Shown piece after piece: positions 9,311 through 18,038 of a DNA stretch of 64,000 bases. This DNA comes from Paenibacillus sp. FSL H8-0332. Lineage in GTDB: Bacteria; Bacillota; Bacilli; Paenibacillales; Paenibacillaceae. Every line of letters starts with the position of its first letter. Position 1 is the stretch's first letter. The notes below the pieces were generated by a model that worked only from the letters and a program-made list of their open reading frames with translations, was not told where the DNA came from and searched no databases. The stretch covers positions 2,232,001 to 2,296,000 of the forward strand of contig NZ_CP150145.1 in NCBI RefSeq assembly GCF_037963835.1, read 5' to 3'. Both the position numbers and the translations under genes were made by a program.

Positions 9311-10102
9311 ATGAGCCATCATCATAAAATATCGGTCGTCACCGGAGGCGCGGGCGGAATCGGGCGCTGCCTCACCGAGGCATTACTGAAGGCCGGGGCA
9401 GTGGTTGCCTGCATCGATACGGATTCAGCAGCCGGACGCTGGCTGGAGGAGCAGTATGGCACAGAGCGGCTGTTCTTCTATACAGGCGATATTGTGCAGC
9501 AGCCCGTGCTGGATGATTTCACCGCACAGGTAATCAGCCGCTACGGACAGGTGGATTACCTGATTAACAATGCCTGTATCAGCCGTAAAGGGCTGCAGTC
9601 CGAGTGCAGCTATGAGGATTTCGAATATGTGCAGCGAATCGGGGTGACTGCGCCATATTATTTGACACTGCGGCTTAAGGAATATTTCGCTCCGGGAGCG
9701 TCCATCGTTAATATCTCCTCCAGCCGGGAGCGGATGTCGCAGCCGGATACCGAGAGCTATACTGCGGCCAAAGGCGGAATCGGTGCATTGACCCACGCCC
9801 TTAGTGTAAGTCTGGCCGGTAAAGTGCGGGTGAATGCGATCAGCCCGGGCTGGATTGATACCACCGCTTATCACGGTACAGGGGAATCGGCGGAACCGGT
9901 TCAAACAGAGCCGGACCGGCTGCAGCATCCTGCGGGACGGGTCGGAACTCCAGCGGATATTGCAGCCATGGTGCTGTTCCTGTGCAGCGAAGCTGCGGGA
10001 TTCATTACGGGCGAGAATATTACCATCGATGGCGGGATGAGCAAGCAGATGATCTACCACGGAGACGAGGGCTGGTCCTACCACCCTGGAGGGCAATCAT
10101 GA
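9311..10102 (+). CDS. Short-chain dehydrogenase/reductase (SDR), classical type
   Basis: A 263-residue protein. Near the N-terminus is the cofactor loop TGGAGGIG. It also has NNAC (NNAG-like), a catalytic Ser in NISSSRE, Tyr-Lys in SYTAAKGG, and a late PGWI/T segment. The C-terminal FITGENITIDGG is typical of classical NAD(P)-dependent SDRs of about 250 residues. The substrate is unknown. It overlaps the next gene by 4 bp (ATGA). The ribosome site is AGGAGGGA. Confidence 0.9.
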   Translation: MSHHHKISVVTGGAGGIGRCLTEALLKAGAVVACIDTDSAAGRWLEEQYGTERLFFYTGDIVQQPVLDDFTAQVISRYGQVDYLINNACISRKGLQSECSYEDFEYVQRIGVTAPYYLTLRLKEYFAPGASIVNISSSRERMSQPDTESYTAAKGGIGALTHALSVSLAGKVRVNAISPGWIDTTAYHGTGESAEPVQTEPDRLQHPAGRVGTPADIAAMVLFLCSEAAGFITGENITIDGGMSKQMIYHGDEGWSYHPGGQS

Positions 10103-10776
10103 AGCTGCCGGTTATAAAGAATGCCGGGGAACTGGCCGAACTGGTGCGGGAGATCGGGTATCTGCCCTTGTTCCGTTGTGAGATCGCAGGCTTCTCTCTG
10201 GAGGAATGTACGCCTGCGGGCTACTGGTTCGTGAAGGATGTAGTGGGGCCGTGGGAATGGCGCGAGGAGATTGCGGCCGGGGGCGAGATAGCTTATGCAA
10301 AGCTATTCAACCGGAAGGCCGGGTTCATCAGCAGAGAATGGTATCCGGACTTCGCCAATTACCGCCGGGACGGTTATGACTTCGATGCCAGATATGATGA
10401 CGGACTGGCCTCCATGGCCAGCAAACGAATCATGGATGTGCTGCTGGAGCATGAGGCAGGGCTGCTTTCCAGTGATCTCAAAGGCCTGTCCGGCTTCGCG
10501 GTCAAAGGTGCCAAGGGCTTCGACACAGCCATGACGCTGCTCCAGATGCAGACCTACATTACAGCCAGCAAATTCGAGTATAAGCAGGACAAGCATGGCC
10601 GTCCCTACGGCTGGGGAATCGGTCGTTATGCCGTGAGCGAGCATGTATTCGGAGCAGACTATGTGACTTCACGTTACAGCGATCAGCCTGAGGAATCCAA
10701 GGAGCGGATTATGGAGCATACGGCCAAGCTGTTCCCGGAGGCAGGATCGAAGCAGCTGGAGAAGGTTCTAAAGTAA
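10099..10776 (+). CDS. AlkZ-related conserved protein
   Basis: The start was set at the ATG at 10099, which overlaps the SDR stop and is coupled to it; an upstream ATG at 9982 would bury the gene inside the SDR. The protein is 225 residues with a highly conserved WYPDFANYRRDGYDFDARYDDG block near the middle, and later a segment around GRPYGWGIGRYA. I recognise this pattern from a Firmicutes family annotated as AlkZ-related (winged-helix, DNA-glycosylase-like). That similarity does not prove glycosylase activity. No membrane segments are seen. Confidence 0.8.
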   Translation: MKLPVIKNAGELAELVREIGYLPLFRCEIAGFSLEECTPAGYWFVKDVVGPWEWREEIAAGGEIAYAKLFNRKAGFISREWYPDFANYRRDGYDFDARYDDGLASMASKRIMDVLLEHEAGLLSSDLKGLSGFAVKGAKGFDTAMTLLQMQTYITASKFEYKQDKHGRPYGWGIGRYAVSEHVFGADYVTSRYSDQPEESKERIMEHTAKLFPEAGSKQLEKVLK

Positions 10777-10916
10777 GGTCGGGCGTCGAACTGGTGAACG
10801 GCAGGAAGGGACCGGGTTGCCGTTTGGGCCAAATGTATGCCGGCTGTACTCCAGACGACAAAGTCTAATCAAACCACTTCCCGTCAACGTATCATATATT
10901 GATCTGCACCCGCACC

Positions 10917-10948
10917 AAGAGCCTCGTCCAGAATAGGACGAGGCTCTT
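10917..10948. terminator. Bidirectional-type hairpin between convergent genes
   Basis: AAGAGCCTCGTCC and its exact complement form a 13-bp perfect stem with a 6-base loop (AGAATA). It lies between convergent genes ending at 10776 and 10982. There is no strong T run on either side, so termination efficiency is uncertain. Confidence 0.55.
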
Positions 10949-10981
10949 ATGTCAGCAGTACAATCCATTACAAGATGCGGC

Positions 10982-11440
10982 TTAGATGGTCATGGCCAAC
11001 TGTTCCACTTGTTCTTCCCGGGGAAGGACGGAGGCAAGCTCTGCACCCAGTCCAAGGTAGGCGCGCATACGCTGCATCATCTCATTGCGGAAGCCGGGCC
11101 ATAGAATATGGATCTCGCCAACATAGCCCCGGCAGTTATACTCGGCAGTAACTCCGCGCTGATCCTGGCGCACAGTACTGATCTTGAGCTGGCTCAGGGT
11201 AAGCTCGCGGGTAACCTCCTGCAGCATCAGGGATGTCTTCTTGGTAGCGCTGGATACCAGCTCCATGTAGAGCTGGGGAGTCTTGAACAGACCGCTCTTG
11301 CCGATGGCACGGCAGTCCCGTTCAAATACTTTATGAATAAACGTTAGCAGCAGATAGCTTCTGACCAGGGACAATTCATCTTTGGTTATATTCTCAGGGA
11401 TTGTTGGTGTATTTAGGGGGTGTCTCTTGGTAATCGCCAT
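10982..11440 (-). CDS. Conserved hypothetical protein
   Basis: A 152-residue soluble protein with an AATGAGGTG ribosome site before the ATG. It has an N-terminal Pro/Thr-rich region (RHPLNTPTIPENITKDEL), a helical middle and a C-terminal beta-like segment GYVGEIHILWPGFRNEMM. No catalytic motif is recognised and no function is assigned. It is divergent from tRNA-Leu. Confidence 0.75.
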   Translation of the reverse strand: MAITKRHPLNTPTIPENITKDELSLVRSYLLLTFIHKVFERDCRAIGKSGLFKTPQLYMELVSSATKKTSLMLQEVTRELTLSQLKISTVRQDQRGVTAEYNCRGYVGEIHILWPGFRNEMMQRMRAYLGLGAELASVLPREEQVEQLAMTI

Positions 11441-11555
11441 TATAAATCACCTCATTTATATTATGCGAACCTTTGTTCTCATTATACACCCAATCCGCAA
11501 ATAAAAGCAATATTTTACTTGCAATTTATGGATAGCAATTTACAATAAAATAAAC

Positions 11556-11584
11556 TTGACTCCATAATTCTGACATGGTAAGAT
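11556..11584 (+). promoter_or_regulatory. SigA-type promoter of tRNA-Leu
   Basis: TTGACT (11556-11561), 17 bp, then TAAGAT (11579-11584). The start point would lie shortly before the mature tRNA at 11621. Confidence 0.75.
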
Positions 11585-11620
11585 CTATCTTGTGACTGCG
11601 AAAGCAAGTCAACCGAATAT

Positions 11621-11704
11621 GCGGTCATGGCGGAATTGGCAGACGCGCTGGCTTCAGGTGCCAGTGATAGCAATATCGTGGAGGTTCGAGTCCTCTTGAC
11701 CGCA
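11621..11704 (+). tRNA. tRNA-Leu (anticodon CAG)
   Basis: The acceptor stem GCGGTCA pairs with TGACCGC, with discriminator A at 11704. The D arm is GGCGGAATTGGCAGACGC. The anticodon stem CTGGC/GCCAG encloses the loop TTCAGGT, with CAG at 11655-11657. There is a long variable arm (type II tRNA) and a T loop GGTTCGAGTCC. CCA is not encoded. A strong terminator follows and there are no other tRNAs in the unit. Confidence 0.96.
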
Positions 11705-11713
11705 TCGCAGATT

Positions 11714-11758
11714 ATAAAGGCCTGTTCATTACCCTAGTGGGAATGAACGGGCCTTTAT
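11714..11758 (+). terminator. Rho-independent terminator after tRNA-Leu
   Basis: AAAGGCCTGTTCATT pairs with AATGAACGGGCCTTT (one G-T pair) around a short loop. It is followed by ATTGTGTTTATTTT. It could also serve the convergent tetR-like gene ending at 11799. Confidence 0.85.
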
Positions 11759-11798
11759 TGTGTTTATTTTCCTTCCCGTCTTCGCTGGTGCGGCATCT

Positions 11799-12347
11799 TC
11801 ATTCTTTAGTATAAGTCATAATCCCTCTTGAATATAAATTCTCCGCTAACTTGATAAATTCTTCTGGGGATACATCCTTATCTCTTTGGAGCCAAAGACG
11901 AAATAAAGAAAGGGTTGTCGTCAGATAGAACTCAATGAAGTACGGCGTTAAGGAGTGGTTTTGCGGAAGATTCAGGTATTGCTCCATGGGTATGTCTCTT
12001 TTTAAGCGTGCTAAGAAACGGGGGCTTCCATAATCGCCCAGAAGAGCATGGAGCGCCAGGAGATGTTCTTTTTTGTCCAGACAAGAGAGCGCATCCTGAA
12101 CTGAATGCATCGACAGCTCTTTATCAGCAAGTTCTGTTTTGATGTCATGGAGCAGGTTATTTTCAACAGCGTCCAGCAATTCGTAAATGTCAGTAAAGTA
12201 TTGATAAAAGGTGCTGCGGTTATATCCTGACCGGTTGGCGATTTCCTGAATGGAAATTTTCTCAATCGGCTTTTGGCTGTATAGCTCACAAAAAACTTCT
12301 ATAAACCGTTGTCTTGTTTTCTCCGTAACCTGGGGCTGCTTGTTCAT
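11799..12347 (-). CDS. TetR/AcrR-family transcriptional regulator
   Basis: A 182-residue protein. The N-terminal helix-turn-helix matches TetR pattern: ISIQEIANRSGYNRSTFYQYF, followed by IYELLDAVE. The C-terminal ligand domain is helical and divergent. The ribosome site is CAGGAGGG. It is divergent from the ketopantoate-reductase-like gene at 12495, and the shared intergenic region holds a 12-bp palindrome, so that gene is the likely target. The ligand is unknown. Confidence 0.9.
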   Translation of the reverse strand: MNKQPQVTEKTRQRFIEVFCELYSQKPIEKISIQEIANRSGYNRSTFYQYFTDIYELLDAVENNLLHDIKTELADKELSMHSVQDALSCLDKKEHLLALHALLGDYGSPRFLARLKRDIPMEQYLNLPQNHSLTPYFIEFYLTTTLSLFRLWLQRDKDVSPEEFIKLAENLYSRGIMTYTKE

Positions 12348-12440
12348 GTTTCCCTCCTGCTTGTGTATAAGATATCATCCCACAGATATTAAAAAATTGA
12401 TGATTGATCAAGGAATCCTAAAGCTTTATGATCACATCAT

Positions 12441-12452
12441 ACAACATGTTGT
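12441..12452. promoter_or_regulatory. Candidate TetR-family operator
   Basis: ACAACATGTTGT is a perfect 12-bp palindrome between the divergent tetR-like and reductase genes. Position and symmetry suit a TetR dimer site. The assignment is inference. Confidence 0.4.
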
Positions 12453-12494
12453 TGGATAATCAAGAGGGAATATTAATAGGCAGGAGTGATTGTA

Positions 12495-13397
12495 ATGTCA
12501 GCAAAACAAAACAGAATTTTAATTTTCGGTGCGGGTGTCATCGGGAGCATATACGCAATGAAGTTTATGGAAGCCGGGTTTGATGTGAGCGTGTTTGCAC
12601 GTTCGGACAGATTCAGACTTTTAAAAGAAAAAGGCCTGCAATATAATGACAAAGGTACAGTCAGATCAATTCCAGTAAAGGTTATTGATACACTCGAAAA
12701 TGACGATATATACGATTTTATTTTCGTTACCGTCCGTTATGACAGGGCCGAATCCGCGTTGTTAGCGCTAAAGGATAATCAAAGCCCGAATATTGTTACG
12801 ATGACCAATAGCCCGATTGGATTTTCTTCGTGGCGGGGGATTGTAGGGGATAGACTTTTGCCGGCTTTTCCGGGCTTCGGCGGACAGATTAAAGCTGGAG
12901 TCCTGTATGCCCGGTTTGCGCCAAAGTTCCTCATGGCTACCGCATTTGGAGAAATGAATGGTGCAGTGACGCAGCGGATCGAAAGTCTCGCAAGGGTATT
13001 CCAAGCAGCAAAGCTTCCTTACGCCATAAAAAAGGATATGAAGGCGTATCTAATCACTCATTCTGTTTCTGACATTGCTCTGCTGGGCGGTTTGTATTCC
13101 GGCAATAGGGAGATTGACCCTATAACACCGGGAACCAGAAAGACGGCACGCAAAATAACAGTTACTTTAAAAGCGTATCTAAGGGCAATACAAAAAGCTG
13201 GTGTTGCTGTTGATCCGCCCGTTTTTAAAATAGTGTCCAAACTCCCAAGCTTCATGCTGGATGTTCTCTTCATTGCATGGCTGCGTACGAAAATGGTTAA
13301 GGATATGCTGCTGCCGGATTATGCGAATGCTGCGAATCAGGAGGTTGTGCAGCTACAGAATGATCTAACGAAATTTCTATCTATGCAGAACGGCTGA
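12495..13397 (+). CDS. Ketopantoate reductase (ApbA/PanE)-like dehydrogenase
   Basis: The ATG at 12495 was chosen because AGGAG sits 8 bp upstream; a GTG at 12486 would overlap that site. The product is 300 residues. The N-terminal Rossmann fold has GAGVIGSIYAMKF, then FARSDR and FIFVTVRYD, typical of the ApbA/PanE N-terminal domain. The C-terminal domain is more divergent and lacks clear panE signature residues, so the physiological substrate may not be ketopantoate. It is expected to be under the divergent TetR regulator. Confidence 0.82.
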   Translation: MSAKQNRILIFGAGVIGSIYAMKFMEAGFDVSVFARSDRFRLLKEKGLQYNDKGTVRSIPVKVIDTLENDDIYDFIFVTVRYDRAESALLALKDNQSPNIVTMTNSPIGFSSWRGIVGDRLLPAFPGFGGQIKAGVLYARFAPKFLMATAFGEMNGAVTQRIESLARVFQAAKLPYAIKKDMKAYLITHSVSDIALLGGLYSGNREIDPITPGTRKTARKITVTLKAYLRAIQKAGVAVDPPVFKIVSKLPSFMLDVLFIAWLRTKMVKDMLLPDYANAANQEVVQLQNDLTKFLSMQNG

Positions 13398-13491
13398 TGA
13401 ATCGTTTGTTCCGGTATTGTAACCCGTCTGTTTATTATTCGCTTCCAGCGGATGGTAAGGTTGGAGGACTGAAGCAGGCGGGAGGCATATC

Positions 13492-13695
13492 ATGATAACA
13501 ACGTTAGGGAAGATACTGAAAATATCGATTTTGGCGGTCTGCCTGGCTGGATGCAGTCAGGGCACACAGCCCATTGAGGTAACTGAAGCTTCGCCGGGGT
13601 TGGGTATACCGCTAGGGTTCCTGGATGTGAGTCATAACAAGCTGATCCTGTGGATCGAAGCCGCAGCGTTTGAGTTGACAAGAGTAGGCGAATAG
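13492..13695 (+). CDS. Small putative lipoprotein
   Basis: A 67-residue product behind GGGAGGCATATC. It starts with a lipoprotein signal: a hydrophobic stretch followed by the lipobox LAGC with Cys near residue 21, then CSQGTQPIEV. The mature part is only about 46 residues. No family is recognised. It may be a genuine short lipoprotein or a remnant of a longer one. Confidence 0.55.
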   Translation: MITTLGKILKISILAVCLAGCSQGTQPIEVTEASPGLGIPLGFLDVSHNKLILWIEAAAFELTRVGE

Positions 13696-13869
13696 AGTTC
13701 TTGTGCATCAGTACCCTTGTTGGCCGACTTGGAGAAGCCCTTGCGACCGGCCGATATCGGATCATTGTAATCTGAGCAATTAAAACCTGCAAAAAAGGGT
13801 TAAGTGTATTACATAACTGCAGTCTGTGCAACTAATTCTGCCTCAATCTTAACCAAGGAGTGAGCAACT

Positions 13870-14277
13870 ATGAGCTGGGATGTATTTGTCATGAAAGAGA
13901 AGTGCGATTTTGAAGCGCCGGAGAATCAGCAGCCTCCAGTGCCTCCTCTGGGGCAACGTGATGAAATCATTGAGAAGCTGACCCGTCGTATACCGAACCT
14001 GGATTACCGGGATAAGGCTTGGGGCATCCTTGAGGGCGAAGGGTTTTCGATCGAGTTCAATACAGGCGATGAGGAGCTCGTAGATTCCATCATGCTGCAT
14101 GTCCGGGGCGGGGGAGCTGTGATGGAGACGATCCGGTTGATCTGTGAGACACTGGAGGCTTTTGCGCTGGATACATCGGATTCCGGCTATATCGACTTTG
14201 AGCAGCCTGAAGCAGCGGAGCAATCATGGAAGGGATTTCAGCGGTATCGTGACCAAGTGATTAACCAGGATAACTGA
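13870..14277 (+). CDS. Conserved hypothetical cytosolic protein
   Basis: A 135-residue acidic protein behind CAAGGAGTG. It begins MSWDVFVMKEKCDF and has a central FSIEFNTGDEELVDSIMLHVRGGG segment that looks like alternating strands and a helix. It ends in an acidic/aromatic tail. The size and composition would suit an immunity-type or accessory protein, but no partner toxin lies nearby, so no function is assigned. A terminator follows. Confidence 0.72.
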   Translation: MSWDVFVMKEKCDFEAPENQQPPVPPLGQRDEIIEKLTRRIPNLDYRDKAWGILEGEGFSIEFNTGDEELVDSIMLHVRGGGAVMETIRLICETLEAFALDTSDSGYIDFEQPEAAEQSWKGFQRYRDQVINQDN

Positions 14278-14291
14278 AGATTATGGAGGTG

Positions 14292-14335
14292 AACAGAGGC
14301 GCAGGATGGATCACATCTGCAGCCTCTGTTTTGCG
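14292..14335 (+). terminator. Rho-independent terminator
   Basis: CAGAGGC/GCCTCTG with an inner GCAG/CTGC pair, followed by TTTTGCGTTTT. It separates the hypothetical gene from the transporter/hydantoinase operon. Confidence 0.75.
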
Positions 14336-14353
14336 TTTTGAAGGGTTTGGAAA

Positions 14354-14454
14354 TAACATGCAGAAGGGTATTGACGCCTAATGAAGTAGCATGTTAATAT
14401 TTTCACGTGGCAAACTAACATGTCAGTTAACCCAAATAGCATGTTAGCATGTTA
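14354..14454. promoter_or_regulatory. Promoter with array of GCATGTTA octamers, candidate GntR operators
   Basis: Within 101 bp the octamer GCATGTTA or its complement occurs at 14354 (complement), 14389, 14439 and 14447. A one-mismatch complement copy is at 14416 (TAACATGT). A SigA-type promoter is embedded: TTGACG at 14371-14376, 18 bp, TAATAT at 14395-14400. The 14389 copy lies across the spacer and -10. The copies at 14415 and 14440 form an 8-bp inverted pair. The array sits just before the operon that ends with a GntR-family gene, its most likely reader. Confidence 0.65.
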
Positions 14455-14486
14455 ACTCATTTAATCCTACTTCAGGAGGTTATTTT

Positions 14487-15833
14487 GTGGATGTCGCTAA
14501 TGTTGTAATCGGTTTCATTATGGTCTTATCATTTTTTGGATTGGTGTGGTATTGCGTCAAGGGGTATAACCTCATGGTCGGTTTCTTCGTCATGTCGGTG
14601 CTGTGGACCTCGATTGCCCTGATCGGGAATAGCATTCATCCTACCTCTGTTATGGAGGGTAAGACGTTCATTGACGTCCTGACGAACGTGTTCCAGACGG
14701 GGCCTGAGAATTACGGGAAGGCGATACTGGTTAATATTTTCTTCGGCGCCTTCTTCGGAAGAGTCCTGATCGACACCGGGATTGCCGCTACTCTGATTCG
14801 TAAGGTTGTAGAGCTTGGAGGAGACAAACCAAGAATCACCATGTCTCTGCTGTGTATCGTTACCGCTGTAATCTTCACCTCCATGACGGGGATCGGCCCG
14901 GTAATCTCCATTGCGGTCATCGTGCTGCCGATCATGCTGTCGCTCGGGATTCCTTCACCGATTGCCCTGTTCTCCTTCATGGGCTCGATCATGGCGGGGA
15001 TCTTCGGGAACATTGTGAACTTTAAGCAATATCAGGCGATATTTGCAACAGCCAATGAGAGTTATGCCAGCTACGACTACAATACATATTTCAAATTCGG
15101 CATGATTGCGATGGCTGTGTCCCTGATCGTGGTTCTGGTGGTATCTAACGTGATGATGAACCGGAAGCTCTCCCGGGCCTGGGCGGCAACACCAGATAGC
15201 GGAGCTACTGTAGATGCACCTGCTATCTCCTGGATCTCGATCATTCTCCCGGTAGTAGGTGTGGTGGTGCTCAAGGTTCCGATCATTTTTGGATTTATCT
15301 TCGCCGCCTTGTTCGCCCTGTTGACCTGCGGTAAGCTGAAGGGCGGTTTTGCAAACGTTTGCAGAATGCTGTCGAAGCAGTTCGCAGACGGAGCCATCGA
15401 TGTGGCGCCGATGATCGGGTTCCTGCTCACGCTCTCAATGTTCAACAATGCAGCCACCTATGCTTCGCCTTATTTCAAAACCCTGCTGGACGGGGCGATG
15501 CCCCAGACCGCGCTACTCTTGTGTATTGTCTTCGCCATCCTGACACCGCTTGGCTTCTTCCGCGGCCCGATGAACCTTGTCGGCTCCGGTTCGGCTATCC
15601 TGGCGGTTGTGGTGGCAACCGCAGCCTGGCCGGTACAATTCCTCTATCCGCTGTTCGCCATTACTACAGTAGCACCGCAGCATTTGGACGTTACACAGTC
15701 CTGGGTTGCCTGGGGCTTCGGCTATACGAAGGTTCCGGCCAAGGAATATATGAAGATGTCGATTCCTACGGGCTGGATTATCGGGATTATTCTTTGCACA
15801 ATCGTATTCTTCATGTACGGCAATCTGGTGTAG
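14487..15833 (+). CDS. Membrane transporter of the GntP/CitMHS (ion transporter) type
   Basis: A GTG start 7-8 bp after AGGAGG. The 448-residue product has about 11-12 hydrophobic helices and conserved Gly/Pro-rich re-entrant-like segments (FTSMTGIGPVISIAVIVLPIML and FRGPMNLVGSGSA). This layout resembles secondary carboxylate/gluconate transporters. It is the first gene of an operon with a hydantoinase-type enzyme, an HExxH protein and a GntR regulator, so it probably imports or exports the substrate of that pathway, perhaps a cyclic amide or carboxylate. The substrate is unknown. Confidence 0.78.
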   Translation: MDVANVVIGFIMVLSFFGLVWYCVKGYNLMVGFFVMSVLWTSIALIGNSIHPTSVMEGKTFIDVLTNVFQTGPENYGKAILVNIFFGAFFGRVLIDTGIAATLIRKVVELGGDKPRITMSLLCIVTAVIFTSMTGIGPVISIAVIVLPIMLSLGIPSPIALFSFMGSIMAGIFGNIVNFKQYQAIFATANESYASYDYNTYFKFGMIAMAVSLIVVLVVSNVMMNRKLSRAWAATPDSGATVDAPAISWISIILPVVGVVVLKVPIIFGFIFAALFALLTCGKLKGGFANVCRMLSKQFADGAIDVAPMIGFLLTLSMFNNAATYASPYFKTLLDGAMPQTALLLCIVFAILTPLGFFRGPMNLVGSGSAILAVVVATAAWPVQFLYPLFAITTVAPQHLDVTQSWVAWGFGYTKVPAKEYMKMSIPTGWIIGIILCTIVFFMYGNLV

Positions 15834-15866
15834 TCCACTATTAATGAAGAGAAACGGAGAAATCAT

Positions 15867-17999
15867 ATGGGTAAAATGGTTAGAATGGGTATCGATGTGG
15901 GGGGAACCCATACCAAGGCAGTTGCGATTGACAACGCGACACATGAGATTATCGGCAAATCATCCGTGAAGACTACGCATGATCATGCGACAGGTGTAGC
16001 CGCAGGTGTGGTGAAATGCTTCCAGAATTGCCTCGACGAGAACAATATCCGTCCGGAGGATGTAGTGTTCGTGGCCCACAGTACCACGCAGGCAACGAAT
16101 GCGCTGATCGAGGGCGATATTGCCCAGGTGGGCATCATTGGCCTGGCGAAGGGCGGTCTGGAAGGCTGGCTCGCCAAGCGTCAGACCCGGCTTCAGAATA
16201 TCGATCTGGGCAACGGCAAGGAGATCAAGATCTATAACAGCTTCCTTAATATTAAAAAAATGTCCGAAGCCTCTGTGCTGACGGTCATCGAGGAGCTTAA
16301 ACAGCAGGGGGCACAGGTGATTGTGCCTTCCATGGCTTTTGGCGTAGATAACGGGCGGCCCGAGGAACTGGTCTATATAGAAGCGGAGAAAAAAGGGATG
16401 CCGACCACCATGGCCTCCGACATCACGAAATTATACGGGTTGACCCGGAGAACGAGAACAGCGGCAATTAATGCAAGTATTCTGCCGAAGATGCTGGATA
16501 CGGCCAATTCAACAGAGCGGTCTGTCAGGGAGGCCGGTGTCCATGTGCCGCTGATGATCATGAGAGGCGACGGCGGCGTGATGGAGATCAGTGAGATGAA
16601 GAAGCGGCCTGTGCTGACGATGCTGTCGGGTCCGGCGGCTTCGGTCATGGGATCGCTGATGTATCTGAGAGCGTCGAACGGGGTGTACTTCGAGGTCGGT
16701 GGCACGACTACCAATATCGGTGTGATCAAAAACGGCCGCCCGGCCATCGACTATTCTATCGTCGGCGGTCATCCGACCTATGTCAATTCCCTGGATGTAC
16801 GGGTGCTCGGCGTGGCTGGCGGGTCGATGATCCGGGCGAACAAGAGCGGAGTGGTCGATGTCGGACCCAGATCGGCGCATATCGGCGGACTGGATTATTC
16901 GGTATTCACCGATCCGGATAAGATTAAGGGAGCGCAGGTCGAATTCTTTTCTCCGAAGCCTGGTGATCCTGCTGATTATGTGGCGATCCGGCTGGAGAAC
17001 GGGGAACGGGTGACGATCACGAACTCCTGCGCGGCGAATGTGCTGGGACTGGTCAAGCCGGAGCATTTCTCCTACGGGAATGTGGAAGCGGCCAGAAGGG
17101 CGATACAGGCGCTGGCTGATTACTGCGGAACAACGGTAGAGGATATTGCCAAGCAGATTATGGAGAAGGCGTATGCGAAGATCGAGCCGATCATCCTGGC
17201 GCTGGCCGAGAAATACAAGCTGGAGAAGGACCAGATATCCCTGGTGGGTGTCGGCGGCGGAGCGGCTTCGCTCATTGTCTATTTTTCTGAGAAAATGGGC
17301 CTGAAATACAGCATCCCCGAGAATGCAGAGGTTATCTCTTCGATTGGGGTTGCTCTGTCGATGGTCCGGGACGTTGTAGAGCGGATTATTCCGTCTCCGT
17401 CCAAGGAAGTGATTGCGGCCCTGAAGATGGAAGCCTTGAACAAAGCCATCCAGAGCGGGGCTACACCGGAGAGCATCGAGATTCATATTGACATTGATCC
17501 GCAGACCTCCAAGGTGACAGCGATTGCTACCGGTTCCACCGAGGTGAAGACGACTGAGCTGCTGAAGGAATGTGATGAGGCAGAGCTGCGGGAGCTGGCG
17601 GCGAAGGATATGCGTATTCCTCTGGAACGGACCAAGCTGCTGGAGAAGACCCGGTATGTCAGTATTTTCGGCGAATTGATGGATAAAGCCGGTGAAGCCG
17701 GGGCGGTCCGCATCCTGGACACCAAGGGCTTCATCAAAGTGCAGAGGGGCCGGGCTATGGCGCTTAAGACCACTGCGGGTGACTACCTGAATGCGGTTAA
17801 GCAGCTGTGGGAGGCAATGGCGGTCTATCAGACGGAGCTGATTGCAAGACCTGACTTTTACCTGTGTATCGGCGCCCGGGTCATGGACTTTACCGCATCG
17901 GATTTCGAACAGCTGGAGCTGCTGATGGATATTGAGATTTCCACGTTCGAGCCGGACACTGAGGTGGTTGTTGTGGCGGCCAATATTAAGCAAAGCTAA
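15867..17999 (+). CDS. Hydantoinase/oxoprolinase-family protein (HyuA-like)
   Basis: A 710-residue protein. The N-terminal actin-like ATPase fold has GIDVGGTHTKAVAID, HSTTQATNALIEG (as in HyuA/OplA) and a second glycine-rich block, VGGTTTNIG. Family members hydrolyse cyclic amides such as hydantoins or 5-oxoproline with ATP, or form the A subunit of acetone carboxylase. A HyuB-type subunit is absent here, so this is a stand-alone A-type protein. It follows the transporter by 33 bp with GAAACGGAG upstream, and it is long for HyuA alone because of a C-terminal extension of about 150 residues. Confidence 0.85.
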   Translation: MGKMVRMGIDVGGTHTKAVAIDNATHEIIGKSSVKTTHDHATGVAAGVVKCFQNCLDENNIRPEDVVFVAHSTTQATNALIEGDIAQVGIIGLAKGGLEGWLAKRQTRLQNIDLGNGKEIKIYNSFLNIKKMSEASVLTVIEELKQQGAQVIVPSMAFGVDNGRPEELVYIEAEKKGMPTTMASDITKLYGLTRRTRTAAINASILPKMLDTANSTERSVREAGVHVPLMIMRGDGGVMEISEMKKRPVLTMLSGPAASVMGSLMYLRASNGVYFEVGGTTTNIGVIKNGRPAIDYSIVGGHPTYVNSLDVRVLGVAGGSMIRANKSGVVDVGPRSAHIGGLDYSVFTDPDKIKGAQVEFFSPKPGDPADYVAIRLENGERVTITNSCAANVLGLVKPEHFSYGNVEAARRAIQALADYCGTTVEDIAKQIMEKAYAKIEPIILALAEKYKLEKDQISLVGVGGGAASLIVYFSEKMGLKYSIPENAEVISSIGVALSMVRDVVERIIPSPSKEVIAALKMEALNKAIQSGATPESIEIHIDIDPQTSKVTAIATGSTEVKTTELLKECDEAELRELAAKDMRIPLERTKLLEKTRYVSIFGELMDKAGEAGAVRILDTKGFIKVQRGRAMALKTTAGDYLNAVKQLWEAMAVYQTELIARPDFYLCIGARVMDFTASDFEQLELLMDIEISTFEPDTEVVVVAANIKQS

Positions 18000-18038
18000 C
18001 CGCCGGGCGGGAGAGTATAGACAGGAGGCTGGATGTAG

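Noticed and set aside
16509..17993. Long minus-strand open frame (494 codons) opposite the hydantoinase gene
   Set aside because: The plus-strand frame encodes a recognisable 710-residue HyuA family protein with its own ribosome site. The antisense frame has no recognisable domain and is a by-product of GC-rich codon bias.
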